Of a stretch of DNA of 64,000 nucleotides, positions 7,559 to 16,297 are shown one piece after another. Made by a program: the position numbers and the translations under genes. The notes below the pieces were generated by a model. That model saw only the letters and a program-made list of their open reading frames with translations, did not search any database and had not been told where the DNA came from. The stretch is taken from NCBI RefSeq assembly GCF_003945545.1, contig NZ_CP029617.1, positions 4,227,001 to 4,291,000 of the forward strand, written 5' to 3'. The stretch comes from Streptomyces sp. WAC 01529. GTDB taxonomy: Bacteria; Actinomycetota; Actinomycetes; Streptomycetales; Streptomycetaceae. The stretch's first letter is position 1, and each line of letters opens with the position of its first letter.

Positions 7559-9685
7559 ATGCTCTCGGCTATGCCCTCGTCCATGATCTCGCGCCGTGCG
7601 GTCGGCGCCGGCGCCGTACTCGTCACCGCTGCCGTGACCGCCGCCGTGTGCGGGGCGATGCTCGGTGCCGCGCCGGCCACGAGGGCGACGGAGGCGGCGC
7701 GCCCCGGCCCCCCGGGCCCGGCGGGTAACGCTCCTCCCGCCCCCTCCGCAGACACCGCCTCACCCGGCCCTCCCGCGCGTCCAGCGCCGCGCGCGCACGC
7801 TGGGCCTCCGGCGGGGTCTGCGCCGCGCGCGCCTGCTGGGCCTCCGGCGGGGCCTGCGCCTCGCGGGCACGCGGGGCCTCCGGCGCCCTCCGTGAACCCC
7901 GCGCCGCCCGGGCCTGCGCCTCGCGCGCACGGTGGGCCTGCCGCGCATCCCGGGTCCCCTGCCGCTCCAGCGCCTCGCGCACATGCCGTGCCCCCGGCGT
8001 CCCCCGCGAACCCCGCGCGCCCCGGGCATCCGGCGGCGCCAGCGCCCCGCGCGCACCCTGGACCCGCCGTGCGGCCCGAGCCCCTTGCGGCGCCTGCGCC
8101 CCGTGCGCATGCCGGGCCTCCTGGGTCCCCCAGGCTCCCTGCGGCAGCCGTTCCTCCCGCGCCTCCTGCGCCACCCGGCCCGCCAGGAACGCCTGGAGCA
8201 CCTGGAGCACCTGGACCTCCTGAGCGACCCGGGCCCCCTGGGCACCCCGGTCCTCCTAGGCCCCCCGGCCCTCCAGGCTCACCTGGCCCCCCTGCACCCC
8301 CCAAGCCCCCCGCACCCCCCGGCCTCCCCGCACCCCCCGCCCACACCACACCACCCACCCCCACCACCCGCCCCGCCGACACCCCCGCCGACCGTGCTCT
8401 TCGGGACTTTCTCGATCACGGGCCCAAGGTCGGGGTCATGACCGCCGCCCACCGGGGGCAGTGGCGCAAGGCGCCCGAGAACAGCCTTGCCGCGATCCGG
8501 GCCGGCTTCGCGGACGGTGCCGAGATCGTCGAGGTGGACGTACGGCTGACCAAGGACAAGGTCCCCGTGCTGATGCACGACGCCACCGTGGACCGCACCA
8601 CGAACGGCACCGGCCGCGTCGCCGACCTCACCCACGCCCAGCTCCGCGGCCTGCACCTCCGTGCGGGTCTCGGCGGGCGCCAGGCGGCGGTCACCGGCGA
8701 GCGGATCCCCACGCTCGCCGAGGCCATGCGGGCCTCCCGCACGCTCGGGCTCGTCAACCTCGACCAGGCCTGGAAGGACCGCGAGGCCGTCTGGCGGGTG
8801 CTGGAGGAGACCGGCACCGTACGCAACGGCCTCTTCAAGTCCAAGGCGCCGGTGCCCGAGGTGCGGGAGTTCCTCGACCGCCACCGGGGCGCGCTGTACA
8901 TGCACCTGGTGGACGACGCCAACGCCGAGTCCGTCGCGGAGTTCGGGAAGGAGAGGCCGCCCGCGGTCGAGGTCGTCTTCGACGACGTCCGCGACAGGGT
9001 GGCCCAGCCCGCCTTCCTCCAGGGGCTGCGCGCGACCGGCCGCGTGTGGTTCAACACCATGCGGAACGACTACGCCGCCCGCTTCACCGACGAGGCCTCG
9101 CTGATCGCCCCCGCACGCGGCTGGGGCGCGCTCATCGCCGGGTACGGGGCGACGATCCTCCAGACGGACAACGTGGAGACGCTCAAGTCCTATCTGACCA
9201 AGGGCGTCGCGGACCCCGTGCCGCCCGGCGCCGTCCGCGTCCAGGCGGAGAACTACGCCCCCGGCGGCGCGGGCGTGGCCTACCACGACACCGATCCGGG
9301 GAACCGGGGCGACGGGCCGGGGCGGCGCGGCGACCACGTCGACGTCTGCGACCACGACGGAGCGGTGGTGGTGTGCTGGATGCGGGGAGCGGAGTGGATC
9401 ACCTACGGGGTCGACGTACCGCAGGACGGCCACTACACGCTCAAGGCCCGGGTGTCGTCCCCGTACGCGCCCGCCGGGACCTACCGGATCGCCTACGACG
9501 GCGGCCGCCCCGGCAAGGCCGTGCAGGTCGCGAACACCACCGCCCACTACGCCTTCGCCCTCCAGGACAGCCGCGACCCACGGCAGCTGACCCGCGGGCG
9601 CCACACCGTGCGCGTCTCCCTGGACGCGGGCGTGTTCCAGAACTGGAACCTCGACTACCTCCAGCTGGAGCCCGTCCGGCCATGA
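7559..9685 (+). CDS. secreted glycerophosphodiester phosphodiesterase with collagen-like linker and C-terminal carbohydrate-binding-like domain
   Basis: A predicted 708-residue secreted enzyme. The N-terminus has a Tat-like signal (SRRAVGAGAVLVTAAV). Residues about 48-265 are a Pro/Gly/Ala/Arg/His linker with imperfect APRAHAGPP repeats, then near-perfect Gly-X-Y triplets (GPPGTPGAPGAPGPP, about 207-245). A GDPD TIM barrel follows from about 292: His298-Arg299 in AAHRGQW, Glu325/Asp327 in AEIVEVDVRL and His340 in VLMHDATVDR. It should hydrolyse glycerophosphodiesters to glycerol-3-phosphate and an alcohol. Residues about 560-706 (VRVQAENYAPGGAGVAYHD to NLDYLQLEP) look like a CBM6/35-type beta-sandwich. 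The start may be any of three ATGs (7559, 7571, 7583). Confidence 0.82.
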   Translation: MLSAMPSSMISRRAVGAGAVLVTAAVTAAVCGAMLGAAPATRATEAARPGPPGPAGNAPPAPSADTASPGPPARPAPRAHAGPPAGSAPRAPAGPPAGPAPRGHAGPPAPSVNPAPPGPAPRAHGGPAAHPGSPAAPAPRAHAVPPASPANPARPGHPAAPAPRAHPGPAVRPEPLAAPAPRAHAGPPGSPRLPAAAVPPAPPAPPGPPGTPGAPGAPGPPERPGPPGHPGPPRPPGPPGSPGPPAPPKPPAPPGLPAPPAHTTPPTPTTRPADTPADRALRDFLDHGPKVGVMTAAHRGQWRKAPENSLAAIRAGFADGAEIVEVDVRLTKDKVPVLMHDATVDRTTNGTGRVADLTHAQLRGLHLRAGLGGRQAAVTGERIPTLAEAMRASRTLGLVNLDQAWKDREAVWRVLEETGTVRNGLFKSKAPVPEVREFLDRHRGALYMHLVDDANAESVAEFGKERPPAVEVVFDDVRDRVAQPAFLQGLRATGRVWFNTMRNDYAARFTDEASLIAPARGWGALIAGYGATILQTDNVETLKSYLTKGVADPVPPGAVRVQAENYAPGGAGVAYHDTDPGNRGDGPGRRGDHVDVCDHDGAVVVCWMRGAEWITYGVDVPQDGHYTLKARVSSPYAPAGTYRIAYDGGRPGKAVQVANTTAHYAFALQDSRDPRQLTRGRHTVRVSLDAGVFQNWNLDYLQLEPVRP

Positions 9686-9729
9686 CCGTCCGTAGGGCCG
9701 TCCGTAGGGCCGTCCGTAGGGCCGTCCGT
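9686..9729. repeat. 12-bp tandem repeat at a gene end
   Basis: The unit CCGTCCGTAGGG occurs three times, plus a fourth partial CCGTCCGT, directly after the stop codon of the phosphodiesterase gene. It is a short perfect microsatellite-like array. If the stop codon were lost, the frame would run on as repeated Arg-Ala-Val-Arg. Confidence 0.85.
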
Positions 9730-9755
9730 CCATGACGCCGTGATCAAGCCATGCC

Positions 9756-9787
9756 CGGGACCCGGAGGGAATGTCCTCCGGGTCCCG
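9756..9787 (+). terminator. hairpin terminator after the phosphodiesterase gene
   Basis: A perfect 13-bp stem (CGGGACCCGGAGG pairing with CCTCCGGGTCCCG) around the 6-base loop GAATGT, followed by TTCGTTC. It lies between the phosphodiesterase stop and the pirin promoter and isolates the two units. Confidence 0.8.
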
Positions 9788-9806
9788 TTCGTTCACAGTG
9801 GCAGAA

Positions 9807-9822
9807 AGTTCTACGTTCAACT
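9807..9822. promoter_or_regulatory. palindromic operator-like site before the pirin gene
   Basis: AGTTCTACGTTCAACT reads as AGTT-N2-ACGT-N2-AACT, with 12 of 16 bases symmetric. It lies 29 bp upstream of the pirin start, just before its ribosome site. Dyads of this form are typical of MarR-type repressors near oxidoreductase and pirin genes. No MarR gene is in the window, so the binding protein would act in trans. Confidence 0.4.
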
Positions 9823-9850
9823 AAAGTGGGCGAACGAGGAGGTACCGACC

Positions 9851-10807
9851 ATGCCTGCAGTGACCGTCGAGAACCCGCTGACCCTGCCCCGAGTGGTGGC
9901 GCCGGCCGATGCCGTGGCGCGCCCCGTGCTCGCCGTGACCACCGCGCCGCGCGGCTTCGAGGGCGAGGGGTTCCCCGTGCGCCGGGCCTTCGCGGGGATC
10001 AACTACAAGTACCTCGACCCGTTCATCATGATGGATCAGATGGGCGAGGTGGAGTGGGAGGCGGGCGAGCCGAAGGGCACCCCCTGGCACCCCCACCGCG
10101 GCTTCGAGACGGTCACCTACTTGATCGACGGCACCTTCGTCCACCAGGACTCCAACGGCGGTGGCGGCACCATCCGCAACGGCGACACCCAGTGGATGAC
10201 GGCCGGCAGCGGCCTGCTCCACATCGAGGCGCCGCCGGAGGAGCTGGTCATGTCCGGCGGCCTCTTCCACGGCCTCCAGCTGTGGGTGAACCTCCCCGCC
10301 AAGGACAAGATGATGGACCCCCGCTACCAGGACATCCGCGGCGGCCAGGTCCAGCTGCTCGCCTCCCCCGACGGCGGCGCCCTGCTCCGCGTCATCGCCG
10401 GTGAGCTGGACGGCCACGAGGGCCCCGGCATCACGCACACCCCGATCACGATGATCCACGCGACCGTGCGGCCCGGCGCCGAGGTGACGCTGCCCTGGCG
10501 CGCGGAGTTCAACGGACTCGCGTACGTCCTCGCCGGACGCGGCACGGTCGGCGCCGAGCGCCGCCCCGCCCACCAGGGGCAGACCGCGGTCTTCGGCGCC
10601 GGGTCCTCGCTGACCGTCCGCGCCGACGAGCGGCAGGACGCGCACGCCCCCGACCTGGAGGTCGTACTCCTCGGCGGGCAGCCGATCCGCGAGCCGATGG
10701 CGCACTACGGCCCGTTCGTGATGAACAGTCAGGCCGAGCTGCGGCAGGCCTTCGAGGACTTCCAGAAGGGGCTCCTCGGTACGGTCCCGGCCGTGCACGG
10801 CATGTAG
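9851..10807 (+). CDS. pirin family protein (iron-binding bicupin, quercetinase-like)
   Basis: A 318-residue bicupin. The start is ATG 9851 (MPAVTVENPLTLPR), preceded by a clear GAGGAGG; the open frame reaches 37 codons further upstream but lacks such a site. The four metal ligands of pirin are present: His80 and His82 in WHPHRGFETV, and His124 and Glu126 in GLLHIEAPPEE. Bacterial pirins bind iron; some degrade quercetin and others act as redox-responsive partners of metabolic enzymes. The C-terminal cupin (about 180-300) lacks the ligand set, as usual. It is monocistronic, between a hairpin terminator and the AI-2E exporter gene. Confidence 0.88.
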   Translation: MPAVTVENPLTLPRVVAPADAVARPVLAVTTAPRGFEGEGFPVRRAFAGINYKYLDPFIMMDQMGEVEWEAGEPKGTPWHPHRGFETVTYLIDGTFVHQDSNGGGGTIRNGDTQWMTAGSGLLHIEAPPEELVMSGGLFHGLQLWVNLPAKDKMMDPRYQDIRGGQVQLLASPDGGALLRVIAGELDGHEGPGITHTPITMIHATVRPGAEVTLPWRAEFNGLAYVLAGRGTVGAERRPAHQGQTAVFGAGSSLTVRADERQDAHAPDLEVVLLGGQPIREPMAHYGPFVMNSQAELRQAFEDFQKGLLGTVPAVHGM

Positions 10808-10886
10808 CCGCGGGCGCCCCGGCAGGGACACGGCAGGCAGCCGTACATAACGTGCGCGGCGCCGGGCGGCGTGCTCGGGTGGGAGG

Positions 10887-11924
10887 GTGCTGACCCTTCT
10901 CCCCGAACCCGCCCGGCGCCTCGCCTCCTGGTGCGTGGTGGTGCTGCTCGTCGTCGGCGTGGCGGCCGTCGGCGTCTGGCTGTGCGTCACCTTCCAGACG
11001 GCCGTGACGCCGGTCCTGCTCGCCCTGCTCGGCACCGCGCTCCTCGGGCCGCTGTACCGGCGGCTGCTCAAGATGCGGGTGCAGCGCTCGCTGGCCGCCG
11101 GGCTGACCTGCGCGGCCGTCGTCGCCGTGGTCGGCGGGGTCGCCTACATCGTGGCCAAGGCCCTGATCGACACGGGCGACCAGATCATCGCCTCCCTGAG
11201 GACCGCGGCGACCGACCTCGCCAAGTACTTCGGGGCGGCCGGGACCTCGCTCGACGACATGGCGTCGAACGCCAAGGACCTGCTCGGCAAGTTCGGCGGA
11301 ACGGCCGCGTCGGGCGTGCTCAGCGGACTCAGCGTCGTCGGCGAGATCATCGCCATGGCCGTGCTCGCGCTCCTGCTGGTCTTCTTCTTCCTGCGCGACT
11401 CCGGCAAGGCGATGGCCTCGCTGCGCTCCCTCGCGCCCGGCGACTCCGCCGATGTCGTGGAGGCCATGGCGCGCCGCGCCTTCGTGGCGGTCGAGGGGTT
11501 CATGCGGGGCACGACGATCATCGCGTTCATCGACGCCCTGTGCATCACCGTCGGGCTGCTGGTCCTCCGGGTGCCGGGAGCGGTGGGCCTCGGCGCGCTC
11601 GTGTTCGTCGGCGCGTACATCCCGTATCTGGGGGCGTTCCTGTCCGGCGCGATCGCCGTCCTCGTCGCCCTCGCCGACCGCGGCTTCGTCATCGCGCTGT
11701 GGGCGCTCGGCGTGGTCCTCGCCGTGCAGGTCCTCGAAGGACACATCCTGCAACCGGTGATCCAGAGCCGGACGGTCCAGATGCACCCGGCCGTGGTGAT
11801 GCTGACGATCACGGCGGGCGCGTCCGTCGCCGGAATCCTCGGAATGCTCCTGGCCGTCCCCCTGACGGCAGCGGCCTTCGGAGTCCTGTCGGAACTGCGC
11901 TCCCGCTACTCCGCCACGCCATAG
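10887..11924 (+). CDS. AI-2E family transporter (putative membrane permease)
   Basis: A 345-residue integral membrane protein of the AI-2 exporter (AI-2E, PF01594) family with about seven to eight helices: a hydrophobic pair at about 15-50, another near 72-90, a soluble amphipathic stretch (about 95-155), then a helix cluster from about 160 to the end with the conserved VGAYIPYLGAFLSGA and GHILQPVIQSRTVQMHP. Despite the name, substrates are mostly unknown; some members are Na+/H+ antiporters. The GTG at 10887 follows a G-rich stretch almost directly, so the start is a little uncertain. Its end precedes a family B repeat. Confidence 0.82.
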   Translation: MLTLLPEPARRLASWCVVVLLVVGVAAVGVWLCVTFQTAVTPVLLALLGTALLGPLYRRLLKMRVQRSLAAGLTCAAVVAVVGGVAYIVAKALIDTGDQIIASLRTAATDLAKYFGAAGTSLDDMASNAKDLLGKFGGTAASGVLSGLSVVGEIIAMAVLALLLVFFFLRDSGKAMASLRSLAPGDSADVVEAMARRAFVAVEGFMRGTTIIAFIDALCITVGLLVLRVPGAVGLGALVFVGAYIPYLGAFLSGAIAVLVALADRGFVIALWALGVVLAVQVLEGHILQPVIQSRTVQMHPAVVMLTITAGASVAGILGMLLAVPLTAAAFGVLSELRSRYSATP

Positions 11925-11937
11925 CGCCCCGAGGAGA

Positions 11938-11980
11938 GCGCCCCGAAGGGGCGCGGGGAACTGCGCGCCCAGCCCACGAC
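11938..11980 (-). repeat. dispersed palindromic repeat, family B copy 1
   Basis: A copy read from the minus strand: GTCGTGGGCTGGGCGCGCAG followed by TTCCCCGCGCCCC and a TTC-centred palindrome CCCC/GGGG. It sits between the convergent AI-2E and SpoIIE-phosphatase gene ends, where it may also act as a bidirectional terminator. See the other family B copies. Confidence 0.8.
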
Positions 11981-11990
11981 AACGCGCGCG

Positions 11991-14207
11991 CTATAGACCC
12001 TCAGCCGAACCGCCCGAGACCCCCGCGTCCTCATAAAGCTCGAACCAGATGCTCTTGCCGTCCCCCCGAGGATCCACCCCCCACGCCCCCGCGAGCAGCT
12101 CCATCAGAACCAGCCCGCGCCCGGACGAGGCAAGCTCGCCAGGCCGCCGCTTGTGGGGCAGATCGTCGCTGCCGTCCGCGACCTCGGCCCGCAGCCGACG
12201 CGCGCCCGGCTCGCCGGTGACCTCGGCGACCAGCAGGGCGTCCCCGTCCGTGTGCACGAGGACGTTGGTGAGCATCTCCGAGACCATCAGGACCGCCGAG
12301 TCGACCTGGTCGTCGTCCGCCCAGTCGTGCAGCAGGTCCCGCAGATGGCGGCGGGCCCCCGCGACCCGCTCCGGCTCGGCCTGCGCGACCGTCAGGACGG
12401 TACGGCGGGCGTCCGTGCGCTGCTCGGGGCGGCTGGTCCTGCTCAGCAGCAGCACCGCTATGTCGTCCTCGCGGCGGTCGGCGAGCGGGCCGGTGGTGTA
12501 GTGCGAGGTGGGCCCGTGCACGGCCTGGACCAGGCGGTCGGCGAGGAGTTCGAGGCCGTCCTCCTCGTCCTCGCCGAGGTACCCCTCCAGGGTCGACCTG
12601 ATCCGCGCCCAGCCGCTGTCCAGGTCGTGGCCGCCGGTCTCGATCAGGCCGTCCGTGCAGATCAGCATGGTCTCGCCGGGCTCCAGGACGAGACGGGTGG
12701 TCGGATAGTCCGCGTCCGGGTCGACGCCCAGCGGAAGCCCGCCCGCAGTAGGCCGCAGCAGAACCGTTCCGTCAGTCATGCGTATCGCGGGTTCGGGATG
12801 GCCCGCGCGGGCCAGTTCGAGGACGCCGGTCGCCGGGTCGGCCTCGACGTACAGGCAGGTCGCGAAGCGCGGGTCGTACACCGCCGACTCGTCGGCGCCG
12901 CTGCCGCTCGAACCGTAGGTGATCGACTCCGTGATCCCCGACAGGAAACGGGTCGCCCGCGACAGCACCGCGTCCGGGCGGTGCCCCTCGGACGCGTACG
13001 CGCGCAGGGCGATCCGCAGCTGGCCCATCAGCCCCGCCGCGCGCACGTCGTGCCCCTGGACGTCGCCGATGACGAAGGCGATACGGCCGTTGGGCAGCGG
13101 GATCATGTCGTACCAGTCGCCGCCGACCTGGAGGCCCCCGCCGGTCGGCACATAGCGGGCCGCCACGCTCATCCCCGGGATCTGCGGCCCGAGCATCGGC
13201 AGCATCGAGCGCTGGAGCCCCTCCGTCAGCTCCCGCTCGGACTCGGCGACCCCGGCCCGCGAGAGGGCCTGCGCCAGCATCCGCGCGACCGTCGTCAGGA
13301 CGGAACGCTCGTCGGGCGTGAACGAGACGGGATAGGCGAAGGCGGCCATCCACGCGCCCATCGTGCGGCCCGCCACCGTCAGCGGCAGGAACGCCCACGA
13401 CTGCCGCTCGAAGCGCCGCGCGAGCGGCCAGGCCGCCGGATAGCGGCGGCGGTAGTCCTCCGGCGAGGAGAGATAGACGGCGCGGCCGGTGCGTACGACC
13501 TCGGCGGCCGGATAGTCCGTGTCCAGCGGCATCGCGGAGAAGGGCCCGTCGTCGCCCGGCTGGTGGCCGTGGTGCCCGATGATCGAGAGCCGGTCGCCCG
13601 CCACCCCGAAGACGGCGAGCCCGTCCGGCGAGAACCCCGGCATGGAGAGCCCCGCCGCGACCCGCAGCACCTCTTCCGTCGACCGCGCCTCGGCCAGCGC
13701 GCGGCCCGCGTCGAGCAGGAACGCCTCGCGGGAGCGCCGCCAGTCGCCGGTGACGGGGGTGCGGGCGGCGGTGCCCGGCGCGGGCTCGGTCACCTCTTGC
13801 AGGGTGCCGATCAGCTCGTACGCCTCCGTGGCGTCGTGCAGGACGGGCTTGGAGCGGCTGCGTACGGTACGCAGGACCCGGCGTCCGGTGTCGTCCATGA
13901 TCCGCAGCCGGGCCTCGGCGAGGGTGCCCTCGGCGACGGCGAGCTGGACGGTTCCGTAGATCTCGTTCCAGTCGACCGGGTGGAAGCGGGAGCGCACGGC
14001 CGCCTCGGTCAGGGTCTGGGCGCGCGCGGGCAGACCGAGGAGCCGGGCCGCCTCGGCGTCGAGCGTGACGGTCCCGGACGCGTTGTCCCAGCGCCAGAGC
14101 CCGGTCGCGATGGCGGCCAGGACGTCCCGCAGGGGAGGCAGGGACTCGTCCCCCACCTGCGAGAGGGGATCGTTCCCCACCTGAGAGGGGGGATCGTCGG
14201 TGCGCAT
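11991..14207 (-). CDS. PAS-GAF-PP2C (SpoIIE) serine phosphatase with C-terminal anti-sigma-like ATPase domain
   Basis: A 738-residue cytoplasmic signalling protein. The order is: short N-terminal duplication (PSQVGNDPLSQVGD), PAS domain (about 25-140), GAF domain (about 155-315), SpoIIE-type PP2C phosphatase (about 340-560; VGGDWYDMIPLPNGR, VIGDVQGHDVRAAGLMGQLR and LLICTDGL-like MLICTDGLIE metal motifs) and an RsbW-like HATPase (about 590-725; VSEMLTNVLVHT and GRGLVLMELLAG). Such proteins dephosphorylate anti-anti-sigma factors and can phosphorylate or bind them, linking a PAS/GAF stimulus to sigma-factor release. No partner is adjacent. It is divergent from aspS. Confidence 0.9.
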   Translation of the reverse strand: MRTDDPPSQVGNDPLSQVGDESLPPLRDVLAAIATGLWRWDNASGTVTLDAEAARLLGLPARAQTLTEAAVRSRFHPVDWNEIYGTVQLAVAEGTLAEARLRIMDDTGRRVLRTVRSRSKPVLHDATEAYELIGTLQEVTEPAPGTAARTPVTGDWRRSREAFLLDAGRALAEARSTEEVLRVAAGLSMPGFSPDGLAVFGVAGDRLSIIGHHGHQPGDDGPFSAMPLDTDYPAAEVVRTGRAVYLSSPEDYRRRYPAAWPLARRFERQSWAFLPLTVAGRTMGAWMAAFAYPVSFTPDERSVLTTVARMLAQALSRAGVAESERELTEGLQRSMLPMLGPQIPGMSVAARYVPTGGGLQVGGDWYDMIPLPNGRIAFVIGDVQGHDVRAAGLMGQLRIALRAYASEGHRPDAVLSRATRFLSGITESITYGSSGSGADESAVYDPRFATCLYVEADPATGVLELARAGHPEPAIRMTDGTVLLRPTAGGLPLGVDPDADYPTTRLVLEPGETMLICTDGLIETGGHDLDSGWARIRSTLEGYLGEDEEDGLELLADRLVQAVHGPTSHYTTGPLADRREDDIAVLLLSRTSRPEQRTDARRTVLTVAQAEPERVAGARRHLRDLLHDWADDDQVDSAVLMVSEMLTNVLVHTDGDALLVAEVTGEPGARRLRAEVADGSDDLPHKRRPGELASSGRGLVLMELLAGAWGVDPRGDGKSIWFELYEDAGVSGGSAEGL

Positions 14208-14384
14208 TGACCCACTTTAGGAAGATGTACGGGCCCGCCGCCACCGATCCCCGGCAGCGCGGGCCTCTCGCCGGGTGGCCGCAGGGGGTGGCCCCGGCGG
14301 ATATCCGGAAACCGATCTTCGCCCGGACGGTAGCCTTGGGAGGGTCTGCTCTCTCCCCTATTCGCGAAGACTGGATGAACGACG

Positions 14385-16148
14385 ATGCATCGGTACAGGT
14401 CCCACACCTGCGGCGAGCTCCGCGCCTCTGACGTCGGCACCGACGTCCGGCTGAGCGGCTGGCTGCACAATCGCCGAGACCTGGGCGGCATTCTCTTCAT
14501 CGATCTCCGCGATCACTACGGCATCACGCAGCTGGTGGCCCGCCCGGGCACGCCCGCCGCCGAGACGCTCGACAAGCTCTCCAAGGAGACGGTCGTGCGC
14601 GTCGACGGCAAGGTCGTCTCGCGCGGCGCGGAGAACGTGAACCCGGAGCTGCCGACCGGCGAGATCGAGATCGAGGCCGCCGAGGTCGAGGTGCTCGGCG
14701 CGGCGGGCCCGCTGCCCTTCACGATCAACGCCGAGGACGGGGTGAACGAGGAGCGGCGCCTGGAGTACCGCTTCCTGGACCTGCGCCGCGAGCGCATGCA
14801 CCGCAACATCATGCTGCGCTCGGCCGTGATCGCCTCCATCCGCTCCAAGATGGTGGCCCTCGGCTTCAACGAGATGGCGACGCCGATCCTCACCGCGACC
14901 TCGCCCGAGGGCGCCCGCGACTTCGTCGTCCCCTCCCGCCTGAACCCGGGCAAGTTCTACGCGCTCCCGCAGGCGCCGCAGCAGTTCAAGCAGCTGCTGA
15001 TGATCTCGGGCTTCGACCGCTACTTCCAGATCGCGCCCTGCTTCCGCGACGAGGACGCGCGCGCGGACCGCTCGCCGGGCGAGTTCTACCAGCTCGACGT
15101 CGAGATGAGCTTCGTGGAGCAGGAAGACGTCTTCCAGCCCATCGAGAAGCTGATGACCGAGCTGTTCACGGAGTTCGGCGGCGGCCGCGAGGTGACCTCC
15201 CCCTTCCCGCGGATCCCGTTCCGCGAGTCGATGCTGAAGTACGGCAACGACAAGCCGGACCTGCGCGCCAAGCTCGAACTGCACGACATCACCGACATCT
15301 TCGAGGGCTCCGACTTCAAGGCCTTCGCGGGCAAGCACGTGCGCGCGCTGCCGGTGCCGGACACGGCCTCGCAGTCCCGCAAGTTCTTCGACGGCCTCGG
15401 TGACTACGCCGTGGAGCACGGCGCCAAGGGCCTGGCCTGGGTGCGGGTGGCCGAGGACGGATCGCTGACGGGCCCGATCGCCAAGTTCCTGACCGAGGCG
15501 AACGTGGCGGAGCTGACCAAGCGGCTCGGCCTGGAGGCCGGGCACGCCGTCTTCTTCGGCGCGGGCGAGTTCGATGAGGTCTCGAAGATCATGTCGGCGG
15601 TGCGCGTGGAGGCCGCGAAGCGTGCCGGGCACTTCGAGGAGGGCGTCTTCCGGTTCTGCTGGATCGTCGACTTCCCGATGTACGAGAAGGACGAGGAGAC
15701 GGGCAAGATCGACTTCTCCCACAACCCCTTCTCGATGCCGCAGGGCGGCATGAAGGACCTGGAGGAGAAGGACCCGCTCTCCATCCTCGCCTGGCAGTAC
15801 GACATCGTCTGCAACGGCATCGAGCTGTCCTCCGGCGCCATCCGGAACCACGAGCCCGAGGTCATGCTGAAGGCCTTCGAGATCGCGGGCTACGACGCGG
15901 AGACCGTCGAGCACGAGTTCGCGGGCATGCTGCGGGCGTTCCGCCTCGGGGCGCCGCCGCACGGTGGCATCGCGCCGGGCGTCGACCGCATCGTGATGCT
16001 CCTGGCCGACGAGCCGAACATCCGCGAGACGATCGCGTTCCCGCTCAACGGCAACGCGCAGGATCTGATGATGGGGGCGCCGACGGAGCTTGATGAGTCT
16101 CGGCTGCGGGAGCTGAACATCTCCCTGCGGAAGCCTGCGGCGCAGTAG
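14385..16148 (+). CDS. aspS: aspartyl-tRNA synthetase
   Basis: A 587-residue class II aminoacyl-tRNA synthetase charging tRNA-Asp. The order is: N-terminal OB anticodon-binding domain (GWLHNRRDLGGILFIDLRD, about 25-43), catalytic core with YRFLDLRRERM, motif 2 at CFRDEDARADRSPGEFYQ (about 219-236), the bacterial GAD insertion domain (about 280-420) and motif 3 at GIAPGVDRIVMLL. The Leu in RRDLGG matches discriminating AspRS enzymes rather than the His of non-discriminating ones; this is an inference from family knowledge. Start ATG at 14385; a strong terminator follows. It is divergent from the phosphatase gene. Confidence 0.97.
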   Translation: MHRYRSHTCGELRASDVGTDVRLSGWLHNRRDLGGILFIDLRDHYGITQLVARPGTPAAETLDKLSKETVVRVDGKVVSRGAENVNPELPTGEIEIEAAEVEVLGAAGPLPFTINAEDGVNEERRLEYRFLDLRRERMHRNIMLRSAVIASIRSKMVALGFNEMATPILTATSPEGARDFVVPSRLNPGKFYALPQAPQQFKQLLMISGFDRYFQIAPCFRDEDARADRSPGEFYQLDVEMSFVEQEDVFQPIEKLMTELFTEFGGGREVTSPFPRIPFRESMLKYGNDKPDLRAKLELHDITDIFEGSDFKAFAGKHVRALPVPDTASQSRKFFDGLGDYAVEHGAKGLAWVRVAEDGSLTGPIAKFLTEANVAELTKRLGLEAGHAVFFGAGEFDEVSKIMSAVRVEAAKRAGHFEEGVFRFCWIVDFPMYEKDEETGKIDFSHNPFSMPQGGMKDLEEKDPLSILAWQYDIVCNGIELSSGAIRNHEPEVMLKAFEIAGYDAETVEHEFAGMLRAFRLGAPPHGGIAPGVDRIVMLLADEPNIRETIAFPLNGNAQDLMMGAPTELDESRLRELNISLRKPAAQ

Positions 16149-16167
16149 CGGTCGTTCTGGCTGCTCT

Positions 16168-16202
16168 AAGGCCCCGGAACCTGATGGGTTCCGGGGCCTT
16201 TT
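16168..16202 (+). terminator. strong intrinsic terminator of aspS
   Basis: AAGGCCCCGGAACC pairs perfectly with GGTTCCGGGGCCTT (14 bp, 5-base loop), ending in TTTT. It lies 19 bp after the aspS stop. Confidence 0.92.
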
Positions 16203-16244
16203 GTGTGCGTCTGCTTCTGCTGGTTCGTCTTCGAGTGCCGGTGC

Positions 16245-16287
16245 GTCGTGGCTGGTCGCGCAGTTCCCCGCGCCCCTGACGGGGCGC
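16245..16287 (+). repeat. dispersed palindromic repeat, family B copy 2
   Basis: Starts GTCGTGGCTGGTCGCGCAG and ends in the palindrome GCGCCCCTGACGGGGCGC. It lies between the aspS terminator and the end of the small minus-strand gene, 11 bp from that gene's stop codon. Confidence 0.85.
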
Positions 16288-16297
16288 TCCTGCCGGG

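Noticed and set aside
7492..8382. Minus-strand Gly-rich collagen-like frame
   Set aside because: Complement of the Pro-rich linker; the Gly-X-Y look arises because CCN and GGN codons are complementary.
8279..9820. Long minus-strand frame opposite the phosphodiesterase gene
   Set aside because: The plus strand encodes recognisable signal, GDPD and CBM-like parts; the minus frame has none.
14208..14384. T-box or other riboswitch upstream of aspS
   Set aside because: No specifier hairpin or conserved T-box sequence is visible in the 177-bp leader.
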